A stretch of 64,000 nucleotides of DNA from Sphingomonadales bacterium (GCA_027488785.1 JAIYAY010000025.1:1-64000); one strand, 5' to 3'. Counted from the first letter of the stretch, positions 28,175 through 36,814 are shown. Notes: generated by a model from the letters alone, not told the origin. Translations and numbers: made by a program.

Positions 28175-28876
28175 TTATTCGCCAGCTTTTTTGAACAAGG
28201 TGTCGGCGGTCAATTCTGCCTTGCCGGCATTTTCGTCCTCGCCATTCAGCGCGGCTTCCGCACGACGGGCGGCTTCAGTACGTTCTGCGCGCAATTCTTC
28301 GATTAAAGCGTCACGATCGGTACCAAGGCGCGCGTCATTGGCAGCGGTGTTGTCGATACCGGCTTTTTTAGCGGCGCGGTTCACTATCGCATCCAGCTCG
28401 CGCTGCGATGTAAGGCCAAGCGTTACTGGATCCTTCGCCTGAATCTCAGCTATGTTCCAGTGGCTACGCTCACGAATGGCCGCAATTGTATTGCGCGTCG
28501 TGCCGATCAACTTGCAGATCGCACCATCCGAAATTTCGGGGTGATTGCGCAAAAGCCAAGCGATGCCATCGGGCTTGTCCTGACGCTTCGATACAGGCGT
28601 GTAACGAGGGCCTTTTGTGCGGCGCACCTGATCTGGCCCCTTTGACATTTTGAGGACATAATCCTCATCCGCCTGACCCTTTTCAATTTCTTCCATCGCC
28701 AACTCGCCGGCGTGCACAGGGTCACGCCCGGTGTATTTCGAACCGGTCATGTCATCAGCCATGGCCTGAACTTCAAGAATATGAATACCGCAGAATTCAG
28801 CGATTTGCGAGAAGCTCAAACCCGTGTTGTCGACCAACCAAGCGGCGGTCGCATGTGGCATCAAAGGGGTGGCCAT
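28175..28876 (-). CDS. trcR: TrcR-type cell-cycle transcriptional regulator (DUF1013)
   Basis: This 233-residue protein belongs to DUF1013, an alphaproteobacterial family named TrcR for its link to cell-cycle transcription. It starts MATPLMPHATAAWLVDNTGLSFSQIAEFCGIHILEVQAMAD, an HTH-like unit. A second HTH-like unit follows at PDGIAWLLRNHPEISDGAICKLIGTTRNTIAAIRERSHWN. The C-terminal third is charged and helical (LIEELRAERTEAARRAEAAL), with coiled-coil character. It stands alone: MBL gene downstream, divergent hydrolase upstream. A strong hairpin occupies its leader just before the ribosome site (GGAG), suggesting control of translation or RNA stability. Confidence 0.88.
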   Translation of the reverse strand: MATPLMPHATAAWLVDNTGLSFSQIAEFCGIHILEVQAMADDMTGSKYTGRDPVHAGELAMEEIEKGQADEDYVLKMSKGPDQVRRTKGPRYTPVSKRQDKPDGIAWLLRNHPEISDGAICKLIGTTRNTIAAIRERSHWNIAEIQAKDPVTLGLTSQRELDAIVNRAAKKAGIDNTAANDARLGTDRDALIEELRAERTEAARRAEAALNGEDENAGKAELTADTLFKKAGE

Positions 28877-28897
28877 TTCATTTGCTCCAATAATAAG

Positions 28898-28919
28898 GGC
28901 CGCCCCTTACGGAGCGGCC
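28898..28919 (-). promoter_or_regulatory. Stem-loop in the trcR leader
   Basis: A perfect GGCCGC/GCGGCC stem with a ten-base loop lies 22-43 bases upstream of the trcR ATG, directly before TTATTATTGGAG, which holds the ribosome site. With no T run after it on either strand it is not a normal terminator. It may shape or protect the 5' end of the trcR mRNA. Confidence 0.45.
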
Positions 28920-29036
28920 TGAAAATGTTAACCCAGCATTAGGCTAAGTTTGCCATATCGGCAAGCGACAATGCGCGTTTGGACTTGCACCCGCCGCACC
29001 ACCCGTGCATTCCAAAGCAATAATTGGGGGGAAGAT

Positions 29037-30008
29037 ATGCTACGTTTGATCAAATGGCTCGTCATTTTGTTGCTTGCCGCCTTGGCTGCGCTGTTTTTCT
29101 GGGGCTATGCGCCTGACACCGATGCCGCCCAGATGGAGAGCAAATATAGTAACGCCGCTTCGCGTTTTGTCGAATTGGAGCCTGGTCTGCGCGTACATTA
29201 TCGTGATGAAGGCAAATCCGATCGCCCCGCTCTCGTCCTCATCCACGGTTCAAACGCCTCACTACATACGTGGGAACCATGGGTCAAAATTCTCGGTAAG
29301 GACTATCGCGTTATCACGCTTGATCTTCCTGGGCATGGCCTGACTGGAAACAACCCCGCCGGTGTCTACGACAACGCATCTTATGTTCGCGTGGTTGACC
29401 GTTTATTCGCCAAGTTGAATGTTGATAAAGCCGTGATCGGTGGCAATTCGATGGGCGGCGGTGTGTCGTGGCTATATGCATTGGAACATCCGGAGAAGGT
29501 CGAAGCATTATTGCTGGTTGATGCCAGTGGCCAACCATATGCAAAATCAGGCGAATTACCGCTTGGCTTCCGATTGATGCGCATGCCAGTCATTAAAGAA
29601 GCTGCACGCTTCATAGCACCCCGCAGTATTTTTGAATCGAGCGTCAAAACGTCGATGAGCGTTCAATCCAAAATCGACGACAAGCTCATTGATCGCTACT
29701 GGGAGTTAAACCGCTACCCCGGCAACCGCGAAGCAACGATGCAGCGCTTTGCAAGCCCCCGAAATATGGCACCTGGAACAAAAGAGCGGCTCTCGGCCAT
29801 AAAGGTGCCAGTTTTGATCTTATGGGGCGCCGAAGACAATTTGATCCCTGTTACATCGGCCACATGGTTCGCTGAAGCCTTACCACAGGCAAAACTGGTC
29901 ATTTACCCCAATGTCGGTCACATCCCGATGGAGGAGATACCGGAGAAGAGCGGCAATGATGTCAAAATCTGGCTAGATAGCTTGTCGGTAAAAACACCTA
30001 AGGTATAA
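29037..30008 (+). CDS. Membrane-anchored alpha/beta hydrolase
   Basis: This 323-residue protein begins with one N-terminal membrane helix (MLRLIKWLVILLLAALAALFFWGY), probably a signal anchor, followed by an alpha/beta hydrolase fold in the periplasm. Motifs are LVLIHGSNASLHTWEPW (oxyanion HG), the nucleophile elbow VIGGNSMGGGVSW (Ser in GNSMGG), the acid in ILWGAEDNLIPV, and the His in YPNVGHIPMEE. It is probably an esterase or lipase-like enzyme of unknown substrate. The ATG at 29037 is chosen because GGGGGGAAG lies just upstream; the open frame back to 28950 lacks coding character. It ends 6 bases from the convergent oxidoreductase gene. Confidence 0.85.
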   Translation: MLRLIKWLVILLLAALAALFFWGYAPDTDAAQMESKYSNAASRFVELEPGLRVHYRDEGKSDRPALVLIHGSNASLHTWEPWVKILGKDYRVITLDLPGHGLTGNNPAGVYDNASYVRVVDRLFAKLNVDKAVIGGNSMGGGVSWLYALEHPEKVEALLLVDASGQPYAKSGELPLGFRLMRMPVIKEAARFIAPRSIFESSVKTSMSVQSKIDDKLIDRYWELNRYPGNREATMQRFASPRNMAPGTKERLSAIKVPVLILWGAEDNLIPVTSATWFAEALPQAKLVIYPNVGHIPMEEIPEKSGNDVKIWLDSLSVKTPKV

Positions 30009-30014
30009 TCGCGC

Positions 30015-31013
30015 TTACACTTTCAGCATGATCTTCCCGACATGCGCACCGGATTCCATATAAGCGTGCGCAGCCGCGGCTTCGGCTAAAGGAAAAATCT
30101 TGTCCATTTCCGGACGCAGCGCACCACCACATACCAATGGCCAGACTTTAGACGATAGTTCCTGCGCAAGCATCGCCTTGAACGCCGCGGTTCGAGGACG
30201 CAGCGTTGACCCAGTTAGCGTCAGACGGCGCGACATGACATAGGCCATGTTGATTTCCGCTGTCATCCCGCCCTGCACCGCGATGGTAACGTGCCTACCG
30301 TCTTCACGCAAGCACTGCAGGTTTCGCGACACATAATTCCCTGCGACCATATCAAGTACAAGATGCACGCCCTCGCCACTTGTGAGCGCCTTCACACGTT
30401 CGACAAAGTCGGAATTGTTATAGTTGATGGCGTGATCCGCGCCGATTTTTTCCGATGCTACGCATTTGTCGTCAGAACCACAGGTCACAATCACGGTCAG
30501 GCCGAAAAGCTTACCCAGCTTGATCGCCATGGTGCCAATTCCACTGGTTCCCCCGTGAATGAGCACGGTCTCGCCAGGAGAGGCATAGCCCCGTTCAAAC
30601 ACGTTATGCCACACGGTGAACAATGTTTCAGGCAAGGCGGCCGCTTCGGCCATCTCCATGCCCGATGGAACCGGTAAGCACACATCCATCCGCGCAAGGC
30701 AATATTCGGCATACCCACCGCCCGATACTAAGGCGCAGTAAGCGTTTCCGATAGCAGCAGGGTCAACATCATCACCCACGGCGACGACTACTCCCGATAC
30801 TTCAAGCCCGGGCAGATCGCTCGTACCGGGAGGCGCGGGATAAAGTCCCTTGCGTTGGATAACGTCAGGCCGGTTAACGCCCGCATAAGCTACTTTTAAT
30901 AGCACTTCACCTTTGCCCGGAACGGGCAGAGGCCGCCGGCACGCCACAAGCACTTCGGGCCCGCCTGGCATCGAAATTTCGATTGCGGTCATTAGATCCG
31001 GTAACTGTACCAT
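30015..31013 (-). CDS. Quinone oxidoreductase-like medium-chain dehydrogenase
   Basis: This 332-residue protein is of the zinc-free MDR family (NAD(P)H:quinone oxidoreductase/PIG3 type). The GroES-like first half has PLPVPGKGEVLLKVAYAGVNRPDVIQRKGLYPAP. The nucleotide-binding half has VLIHGGTSGIGTMAIKLGKLFG and VTCGSDDKCVASEKIGADHAINY. SGEGVHLVLDMVAGNYVSRNL and HVGKIMLKV complete the pattern. It reduces quinones or enones with NADPH in the cytosol. The ATG at 31013 has AAGGGATA ten bases upstream; another ATG at 30992 is possible. The open frame back to 31256 is discarded because it overlaps the divergent DUF1192 gene. Confidence 0.88.
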   Translation of the reverse strand: MVQLPDLMTAIEISMPGGPEVLVACRRPLPVPGKGEVLLKVAYAGVNRPDVIQRKGLYPAPPGTSDLPGLEVSGVVVAVGDDVDPAAIGNAYCALVSGGGYAEYCLARMDVCLPVPSGMEMAEAAALPETLFTVWHNVFERGYASPGETVLIHGGTSGIGTMAIKLGKLFGLTVIVTCGSDDKCVASEKIGADHAINYNNSDFVERVKALTSGEGVHLVLDMVAGNYVSRNLQCLREDGRHVTIAVQGGMTAEINMAYVMSRRLTLTGSTLRPRTAAFKAMLAQELSSKVWPLVCGGALRPEMDKIFPLAEAAAAHAYMESGAHVGKIMLKV

Positions 31014-31095
31014 TAGTTTGTTATCCCTTTTGAATGGCCGGCCTTTTAGGCAAGCTTCATATTGACAGCAACTGCCCATCGGTAAAAGATACGTT

Positions 31096-31293
31096 ATGGA
31101 TATTGACGAAAATCTGCCGCATCGCCGTGACGATCCTCTGGCCATTCTTATCAAGCAGGATATTGACGCCCTGTCCGTGGCGGAGCTTGAGGTACGTATT
31201 ACCGCACTGAAGGCAGAAATCATGCGTTGTGAAGGGAAAATCGCGTTTGCCAGCAAGCATAGAAGCGTTGCTGACGCATTGTTTAAAAAGTGA
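31096..31293 (+). CDS. DUF1192 family small protein
   Basis: This 65-residue protein matches DUF1192: an acidic start MDIDENLPHRRDDPLAILIKQDIDALSVAELEVRITALKAEI, then MRCEGKIAFASKHRSVADALFK. The family is small, alphaproteobacterial and uncharacterised, and seems to form a short coiled coil (ELEVRITALKAEIMR). It is transcribed divergently from the quinone oxidoreductase gene, 82 bases away, and lies 127 bases before clpA on the same strand. It may share regulation with clpA, but no overlap or coupling is seen. Confidence 0.8.
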   Translation: MDIDENLPHRRDDPLAILIKQDIDALSVAELEVRITALKAEIMRCEGKIAFASKHRSVADALFKK

Positions 31294-31420
31294 TGAACCC
31301 TCGTCTAACGTTTTGAAAAACCTGACGCATACTGTTATCTGTCCCATCATGCTTGAAAGCGCCGAAGGCCAAGCCGATATAGGTTTCAGAAGTTACAGCG
31401 ACTCATAGGGAGACGAAGTT

Positions 31421-33763
31421 ATGCCATCATTTGCAGAGTCGCTGGAAGCCACGCTTCATAACGCATTGAAGCATGCTGGCGATCGCGCGCATGAATATGC
31501 CACGCTGGAGCATCTCCTGCTGGCACTGATTGACGATGCGGATGCAGCGAAAGTCATGCAGGCTTGCGGCGTCGATCTTGGGGAACTTTCGGACATCATC
31601 ATCACATATTTGGATACCGAGCTGGAAAGTTTGCGTGTGGAGGGCAAGGTTGACCCATCGCCGACGAGCGGGTTTCAACGTGTCGTTCAACGCGCGATTT
31701 TGCACGTTCAAAGCTCCGGCAAAGATGTTGTAACCGGCGCAAATGTCCTTGTCGCTTTATTCTCGGAGCGTGAGAGCTATGCGGTTTATTTCTTGCAGCA
31801 GCAGGATATGAGCCGGCTTGATGCCGTATCTTACATCAGCCACGGCATCGGCAAGGATGGCAAGCTCGCCGAGCCTCAATCCGTCTCCGGCGCTGAGCAG
31901 AAAAACGACGAGCCAGACGATGCCAAGGCGAAAAGGGACAAAAAAGAAGGTGCGCTGGATCAGTACACCGTCAATCTGAATGAAAAAGCCAAGCTGGGCC
32001 GTATTGATCCACTGATTGGGCGTACTGCCGAAGTAGACCGTACGGTTCAAATTTTGTGCCGCCGGTCGAAGAATAACCCCCTTTATGTGGGCGAACCGGG
32101 CGTTGGGAAGACCGCGATTGCAGAAGGCCTTGCCCGACGCATCGTTGAAAATCAGGTGCCTGAGGTTTTGTTGCCCGCGGTGATCTACTCACTAGACATG
32201 GGCGCATTGCTGGCTGGAACCCGTTATCGCGGTGACTTTGAAGAGCGTTTAAAGGCGGTTGTGTCAGAACTGGAAAAACTGCCCGATGCGATTCTGTTCA
32301 TCGACGAAATCCACACAGTCATCGGCGCGGGCGCAACAAGCGGCGGAGCGATGGACGCATCGAATTTGCTAAAGCCCGCATTATCCGGTGGAACCATCCG
32401 TTGCATCGGGTCGACCACTTACAAGGAATTCCGCAACCATTTCGAAAAGGATCGGGCATTGCTGCGCCGGTTCCAGAAAATTGACGTCAACGAGCCAAGC
32501 GTTGAGGACACTATCAAGATCCTTGCCGGCTTGCGCAGTGCTTTTGAAGAGCATCACAAAGTTAAATATACCCCCGACGCCATCAAGGCCGCAGTTGAGC
32601 TGTCCTCACGCTATATCAATGACCGTAAACAGCCAGACAAGGCGATCGACGTCATTGACGAGGTTGGTGCCATGCAGATGCTTGTTGCCCCATCAAAGCG
32701 CCGCAAATTGATCACCGCCCGCGAGATTGAGGCGGTTATAGCTACCATCGCGCGTATCCCGCCAAAGCAGGTGTCATCCGATGACAAGACCGCGCTCGGC
32801 ACGCTTGAGGCAGATCTCAAGCGCGTCGTCTTTGGTCAGGATAAGGCCATTGAAGTGCTTGCAAGCGCTATCAAGCTCAGCCGCGCTGGCCTCCGCGATA
32901 GCGAAAAACCAATCGGCAGCTATTTGTTCAGTGGCCCCACTGGTGTCGGTAAAACCGAAGTCGCGCGGCAACTGGCATCTATCCTTGGCATTCCGCTCAA
33001 GCGGTTTGACATGTCAGAATATATGGAACGTCACAGCGTGAGCCGTTTGATCGGTGCGCCCCCGGGCTATGTTGGCTTTGATCAAGGCGGACTGTTGACC
33101 GATGCTGTTGACCAGAGCCCGCACAGCGTGCTGTTGCTCGATGAAATCGAAAAGGCGCATCCCGACCTTTTCAACATACTGTTGCAAGTGATGGATAATG
33201 GTCGCTTGACCGATCATCATGGCAAGACTGTCGACTTCCGTAATGTCATTTTGATCATGACAACCAATGCAGGTGCTAGCGACATGGCAAAAGATGGCAT
33301 TGGTTTCGGCAACAATATCAGCAAGGAAGACGCTGGCGACGAAGCCGTTAAAAAAATGTTTGCGCCGGAATTCCGCAACCGCCTCGATGCCACAGTGCCC
33401 TTTGGATATTTGCCAACTGACGTCGTCGCGCGCGTTGTCGACAAGTTCATTTTGCAACTGGAGCTGCAGCTTGCCGACCAGAATGTGCATATCAAGCTTG
33501 ATGACGCGGCACGTACATGGCTCACCGAACGTGGTTACGACAAGCTCTACGGCGCGCGTCCTATGGGCCGTCTGATCCAGGAGAAAATCAAGCAGCCTCT
33601 GGCGGAAGAGCTATTGTTTGGCAAACTCGTTCATGGCGGCGAAGTTGCTGTACGTATCAAGGACGGACAGCCCGCCTTTGAAGTGACTCCAGCGCCGCCC
33701 AAGTCTTCCAAGCCCAAGCCGGCAAAGAAGAGTACCGCGAAAAAGTCCAGTAAAGCTCGCTAA
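31421..33763 (+). CDS. clpA: ATP-dependent Clp protease ATP-binding subunit ClpA
   Basis: ClpA unfolds proteins and feeds them to ClpP. The 780-residue protein has an N-domain (SLEATLHNALKHAGDRAHEYATLEHLLLALIDD), a D1 AAA+ module with Walker A GEPGVGKTAIAEG and Walker B ILFIDEIHTVIGAG, and a D2 module with GPTGVGKTEVARQLA and LLLDEIEKAHPDLFNILLQ. The short middle region distinguishes ClpA from ClpB. GARPMGRLIQEKIKQPLAEELLFGKL closes the core. The last ~25 residues are a Pro/Lys/Ser-rich tail (KSSKPKPAKKSTAKKSSKAR) not typical of E. coli ClpA. ClpS, often encoded just upstream, is not present. GGGAG lies eight bases before the ATG. Confidence 0.95.
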   Translation: MPSFAESLEATLHNALKHAGDRAHEYATLEHLLLALIDDADAAKVMQACGVDLGELSDIIITYLDTELESLRVEGKVDPSPTSGFQRVVQRAILHVQSSGKDVVTGANVLVALFSERESYAVYFLQQQDMSRLDAVSYISHGIGKDGKLAEPQSVSGAEQKNDEPDDAKAKRDKKEGALDQYTVNLNEKAKLGRIDPLIGRTAEVDRTVQILCRRSKNNPLYVGEPGVGKTAIAEGLARRIVENQVPEVLLPAVIYSLDMGALLAGTRYRGDFEERLKAVVSELEKLPDAILFIDEIHTVIGAGATSGGAMDASNLLKPALSGGTIRCIGSTTYKEFRNHFEKDRALLRRFQKIDVNEPSVEDTIKILAGLRSAFEEHHKVKYTPDAIKAAVELSSRYINDRKQPDKAIDVIDEVGAMQMLVAPSKRRKLITAREIEAVIATIARIPPKQVSSDDKTALGTLEADLKRVVFGQDKAIEVLASAIKLSRAGLRDSEKPIGSYLFSGPTGVGKTEVARQLASILGIPLKRFDMSEYMERHSVSRLIGAPPGYVGFDQGGLLTDAVDQSPHSVLLLDEIEKAHPDLFNILLQVMDNGRLTDHHGKTVDFRNVILIMTTNAGASDMAKDGIGFGNNISKEDAGDEAVKKMFAPEFRNRLDATVPFGYLPTDVVARVVDKFILQLELQLADQNVHIKLDDAARTWLTERGYDKLYGARPMGRLIQEKIKQPLAEELLFGKLVHGGEVAVRIKDGQPAFEVTPAPPKSSKPKPAKKSTAKKSSKAR

Positions 33764-33794
33764 ATGAATAGTCTCCTGTGATCCGGGGACCATT

Positions 33795-34853
33795 CTAAAT
33801 TTGGCCGATGGGCAACAATTGGGCTGACGTCCCGATTCCATTGAACAATTCGGGTTCTGTTCCTGTCATCCAGACTTGCGCGCCCGTATCGGCCAGTAAG
33901 CCGAATAACGCAGCGCGCCTTGACGGATCGAGATGCGCCGCGACCTCATCTAGTAATAATATCGGCGGGGCATCGCGTTGCGCCGATACAAGCGCCGCAT
34001 GTGCGAGAATGAGGGACAGCAACAATGCCTTCTGCTCCCCTGTGGAACATTGCTCAGCAATTTGCCCTGAGGTACTGTGTAATACTTCAAGATCAGCACG
34101 ATGCGGGCCAATCAACGTGCGTCCTGCTGCTGCATCCCGGTTACGCTCCTTGCGCCATACAGACGCAAGATCCCCATCTGCTGTTGCCCCCTTATCAATT
34201 AATTTGATCTGCGGCGTGGCAAATGGCCCAGCCATTGTCGTCAGCAACTGGGCACTCAACGCCTCAACGACAAAAAAGCGGGCCGCCTGAATAAAGTTTC
34301 CACTCTCCGCCATTTGCGCCTCAAGCGCATCTAGCCACAGCGGATCGGCGGCAACACCGCCTGCCAAAAGCCGATTACGTTGTTGCATGGCCTTTTCATA
34401 TCGACTGCTGTGCCGCGCGTGGCCGGGGTTTATCGCTAATACCAAGCGATCCAAAAACCGCCGTCGCGCGGCTGCGCCATCAGCAAACAAGCGATCCATC
34501 GCCGGGGTTAGCCAGATGACCGACAGCCATTCGGCGAGGCTGTTTATGGCGGCATTGCTCTCATTCACACGGACCTTGCGCCGTTCAGGCTGCTCTGCGC
34601 TAACGCCCGTGCCGATGACATTGCCCCCGACCTCCGCGACGATGGCAAAACCGCCGCTGCCCTCATAGCGTACCATGTCAGACATAGCGGCCCGACGCAA
34701 ACCTCGGCCAGGCACCAACAGCGAAACTGCCTCAAGAATATTCGTCTTGCCCGCGCCATTTGTCCCATGAAGCGCAAGGAATTGTGCGTGCGGCCGAATT
34801 TCCAGCGCAGTATGATTTCGAAAATCATTCAGGGTCAGACGCGACAGAGCCAT
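33795..34853 (-). CDS. recF: DNA replication and repair protein RecF
   Basis: RecF is an SMC-like ATPase that loads RecA at gaps with RecO and RecR. The 352-residue protein opens with MALSRLTLNDFRNHTALEIRPHAQFLALHGTNGAGKTNILEA, holding the Walker A GTNGAGKTN at about residues 30-38. It has a signature motif STGEQKALLLSLILAHA and Walker B PPILLLDEVAAHLD, followed by QVWMTGTEPELF. Length is typical. It is convergent with clpA (31-base gap) and not in the usual dnaA-dnaN-recF group. A long A/T-rich region follows its 5' end. Confidence 0.93.
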   Translation of the reverse strand: MALSRLTLNDFRNHTALEIRPHAQFLALHGTNGAGKTNILEAVSLLVPGRGLRRAAMSDMVRYEGSGGFAIVAEVGGNVIGTGVSAEQPERRKVRVNESNAAINSLAEWLSVIWLTPAMDRLFADGAAARRRFLDRLVLAINPGHARHSSRYEKAMQQRNRLLAGGVAADPLWLDALEAQMAESGNFIQAARFFVVEALSAQLLTTMAGPFATPQIKLIDKGATADGDLASVWRKERNRDAAAGRTLIGPHRADLEVLHSTSGQIAEQCSTGEQKALLLSLILAHAALVSAQRDAPPILLLDEVAAHLDPSRRAALFGLLADTGAQVWMTGTEPELFNGIGTSAQLLPIGQI

Positions 34854-35078
34854 AATTTGCGTTTGCTATAGTATGGCTACTTTTGGTCAAGCGACTATTG
34901 GCATTCTTTTGCTGCCAAATATTAGCATTATTTCCCAATATGTGAATTTATTCCAAAATTGTTATTTTCCTAAAATAAATTAAAATACTGATTTTATTAG
35001 ATATTTTAAATTTGGCACAAGCTATGCAATGTAGTTCGCATAACCGGAATTGTCCGAGACATTTAAAAGGAAATCAAC
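34854..35078. other. A/T-rich control region between recF and the micro-ORF/PspC genes
   Basis: This 225-base region separates divergent recF from the small-protein genes. From about 34900 to 35015 it is strikingly A/T-rich for this genome, with tracts such as TCCTAAAATAAATTAAAAT. It ends in a sigma54-like promoter at 35013-35028. A/T-rich bendable DNA upstream of such a promoter is where an enhancer-binding protein and IHF would be expected, but I could not identify a defined binding site. Confidence 0.5.
35013..35028 (+). promoter_or_regulatory. Sigma54-type (-24/-12) promoter candidate
   Basis: TGGCACAAGCTATGCA matches the sigma54 consensus TGGCACR-N4-TTGCW at all but one fixed position. 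The invariant GG (35014-35015) and GC (35026-35027) are exactly 12 bases apart. It predicts a start near 35039, 40 bases before the micro-ORF ATG and 195 before the PspC-domain gene. Psp genes are sigma54-controlled in enterobacteria, which supports the assignment. Confidence 0.6.
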
Positions 35079-35198
35079 ATGGCACAATATGCACGCACAC
35101 AAATTCTATCGGTTTTCGCAGCCGTTATCTGCGCATTCATCACCATCGGCACTAGCGTGGCACCTGCCATAGCTCCCGCCGCATCCATCATCGCGTAA
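35079..35198 (+). CDS. 39-residue hydrophobic micro-protein
   Basis: A short open frame MAQYARTQILSVFAAVICAF... ends in APAIAPAASIIA. AAAAGG lies eight bases before the ATG. The product is almost entirely hydrophobic after the first seven residues and could be a single membrane helix or a secreted peptide; an Ala-rich stretch near the end could be a signal-peptidase site. No family is recognised. It lies 36 bases before the PspC-domain gene and behind the sigma54-like promoter, so both would be on one stress-type transcript. The good ribosome site and position support a real gene; the small size leaves doubt. Confidence 0.55.
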   Translation: MAQYARTQILSVFAAVICAFITIGTSVAPAIAPAASIIA

Positions 35199-35233
35199 CT
35201 CAGCGCCGCATTTCACATTTAGGGAGAAGTTTA

Positions 35234-35410
35234 ATGGCACGTTTAACACTTGATAAATCCAACAAGAAAATTCTTGGCGTTTGTGCTGGCCTTGCCAACT
35301 GGACAGGCATGGACGCCATGATCATTCGTCTGATCTTCGCCTTTGCAACGGTTGTTGGCTTTGGCTCACCTGTTTTGATTTATATTTTGCTCGCAATGAT
35401 ACTCGACTAA
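35234..35410 (+). CDS. PspC-domain protein
   Basis: This 58-residue protein starts MARLTLDKSNKKILGVCAGLANWTGMDAMIIRLIFA and ends in a hydrophobic helix GFGSPVLIYILLAMILD. The KxxxGVCxGLAxxxGxDxxxxRxxF pattern is the PspC domain (phage-shock protein C), an inner-membrane protein that in enterobacteria helps sense envelope stress and control PspA/PspF. This copy is only the minimal domain, without the leucine-zipper-like C-terminal part of E. coli PspC. AGGGAGAAG lies seven bases before the ATG. No pspA, pspB or pspF lies nearby, so its partner regulator would be elsewhere. Confidence 0.88.
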   Translation: MARLTLDKSNKKILGVCAGLANWTGMDAMIIRLIFAFATVVGFGSPVLIYILLAMILD

Positions 35411-35476
35411 ATTGATAAGGTCACCGTCACCGTCATTGCCTTTGCAGGCAAGCCAAATCGACGCGATCGACTTATC

Positions 35477-35506
35477 AAAAAACTGCGAATAAAAAGCGTC
35501 GCAGTT
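35477..35506 (-). terminator. Rho-independent terminator of the FabH-like gene
   Basis: On the minus strand AACTGCGA, a ten-base loop and TCGCAGTT are followed by a T run, the classic form. It lies about 50-80 bases after the FabH-like stop. Confidence 0.75.
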
Positions 35507-35518
35507 GTCAATTGGTAG

Positions 35519-35544
35519 CCGGGTTTACACCCCCGTAAACCCGG
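35519..35544. terminator. Strong hairpin between convergent pspC-like and FabH-like genes
   Basis: CCGGGTTTAC-ACCCCC-GTAAACCCGG is a perfect ten-base stem with a six-base loop. It has no T run but sits between two convergent genes and probably helps stop transcription from the plus strand. Confidence 0.6.
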
Positions 35545-35555
35545 GACCTAATGGA

Positions 35556-36695
35556 TCAAGCAACCTTCCGCACGAACACGGAACCCGCCGAATATCCAGC
35601 GCCGAACGAGCAGATTAAGCCAATATCCCCTGCAGTTAGGTCTTCATTATGCTTGTGGAAGGCGATGATCGAGCCTGCGCTCGAGGTGTTGGCATAGGTA
35701 TCAAGCACGGTTGGGCTTTCGTCCTCATTAGCTTCATGCCCCAAAACCTTTTGCGCAATCAATCTGTTCATGCCCGTATTGGCCTGATGCAGCCACATGC
35801 GGCGTAGATTTGATCCAGATAGGCCTAGGCTTTCGGCATGTTCGATGATCATTTGCCCAACCATCGGCACAACCTCTTTAAACACCTTCCTACCCTCTTG
35901 TACGAATAGCTTGTCATTGCGCGGCCCGCTTTGGTCGACCGCACCTTGCCCGTGCGCGCGGTTCAGGAAACCAAAATTGTTACGGATATTGTTCGAGAAT
36001 TGCGTTTTCAGCCGCGTGCCAAGAATTTCCCAATGTTGTGCAGGCGCCATGTCCTTTGCCTCAACCAATATAGCTGTAGCTACATCACCAAAGATGAAAT
36101 GACTGTCGCGGTCGCGCCAGTTAAGATGTCCTGAGGTTATTTCCGGATTTACGACCAATACCGAACGCGCGTTACCGCTGCGGATATAGTCAGCAGCGGT
36201 TTGAATACCGAACGTCGCCGAAGAGCAGGCAACATTCATGTCGAAGCCAAAGCCGCGCTGCATACCAAGCTCATGCTGGATTTCGACCGCCATTGCGGGA
36301 TAAGCGCGCTGCATATTCGACGCTGCACATAACACGGCATCTACATCTTCAATGCTCCGACCGGCGCGCTCCAGGGCATCACGGCACGCCGCGACACCAA
36401 TTTCGGCCATTAACGAAATCTGGTCATTTGGCCGTTCTAGGTAACGTGGCTCCATGATATCAGGGTCGACGATGGCGCTTTTATCCATCACATGCCGGGA
36501 TTTTATCCCGCTAGCCTTCTCGACAAATTCAACCGAGCTATGCGTGAGTGGTTCTGCATTGGGGTTGGCTGCGTTGTAGCGGTCGGCGTAGGCATTGAAG
36601 CTCGCGACCAATTCCTCATTGCTGATAGTATCCGATGGGGTAAATAATCCGGTCGAAGAAATGACTGGAGTGACACCCTGTGCATGTTGCGACAT
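35556..36695 (-). CDS. Beta-ketoacyl-ACP synthase III-like (FabH-type) enzyme
   Basis: This 379-residue thiolase-fold condensing enzyme has the active-site Cys in FDMNVACSSATFGIQTA, His in MWLHQANTGMNRLI and Asn in LDTYANTSSAGS, the Cys-His-Asn triad of FabH. The N-terminal FVEKASGIKSRHVMDK fits KAS III. It is about 50 residues longer than E. coli FabH, mostly in the first 60 residues, so it may accept unusual or longer primers, as in OleA- or HMG-CoA-synthase-like relatives. It starts at the ATG at 36695, upstream of which lie the shared promoters with the divergent acyltransferase gene. A good terminator follows it. A second condensing enzyme for normal fatty-acid initiation may exist elsewhere. 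Confidence 0.85.
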   Translation of the reverse strand: MSQHAQGVTPVISSTGLFTPSDTISNEELVASFNAYADRYNAANPNAEPLTHSSVEFVEKASGIKSRHVMDKSAIVDPDIMEPRYLERPNDQISLMAEIGVAACRDALERAGRSIEDVDAVLCAASNMQRAYPAMAVEIQHELGMQRGFGFDMNVACSSATFGIQTAADYIRSGNARSVLVVNPEITSGHLNWRDRDSHFIFGDVATAILVEAKDMAPAQHWEILGTRLKTQFSNNIRNNFGFLNRAHGQGAVDQSGPRNDKLFVQEGRKVFKEVVPMVGQMIIEHAESLGLSGSNLRRMWLHQANTGMNRLIAQKVLGHEANEDESPTVLDTYANTSSAGSIIAFHKHNEDLTAGDIGLICSFGAGYSAGSVFVRKVA

Positions 36696-36814
36696 GTAAA
36701 TTCCCGCGTTGATTTTTATTGCGTGCAGATGCCTAGCCTTTGCGTATTTGCGAAACAAGCCGTTTGAAATGCATTGTAACGGCGTTATGTGAGCAATGGG
36801 GGAGGAATATCTTA

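Noticed and set aside
30992-31256. Long N-terminal extension of the quinone oxidoreductase gene
   Set aside because: It runs antisense through the DUF1192 gene and is not protein-like; the start at 31013 has a ribosome site.
31351-31410. 19-codon open frame between the DUF1192 gene and clpA
   Set aside because: No clear ribosome site and nothing to support a leader peptide.
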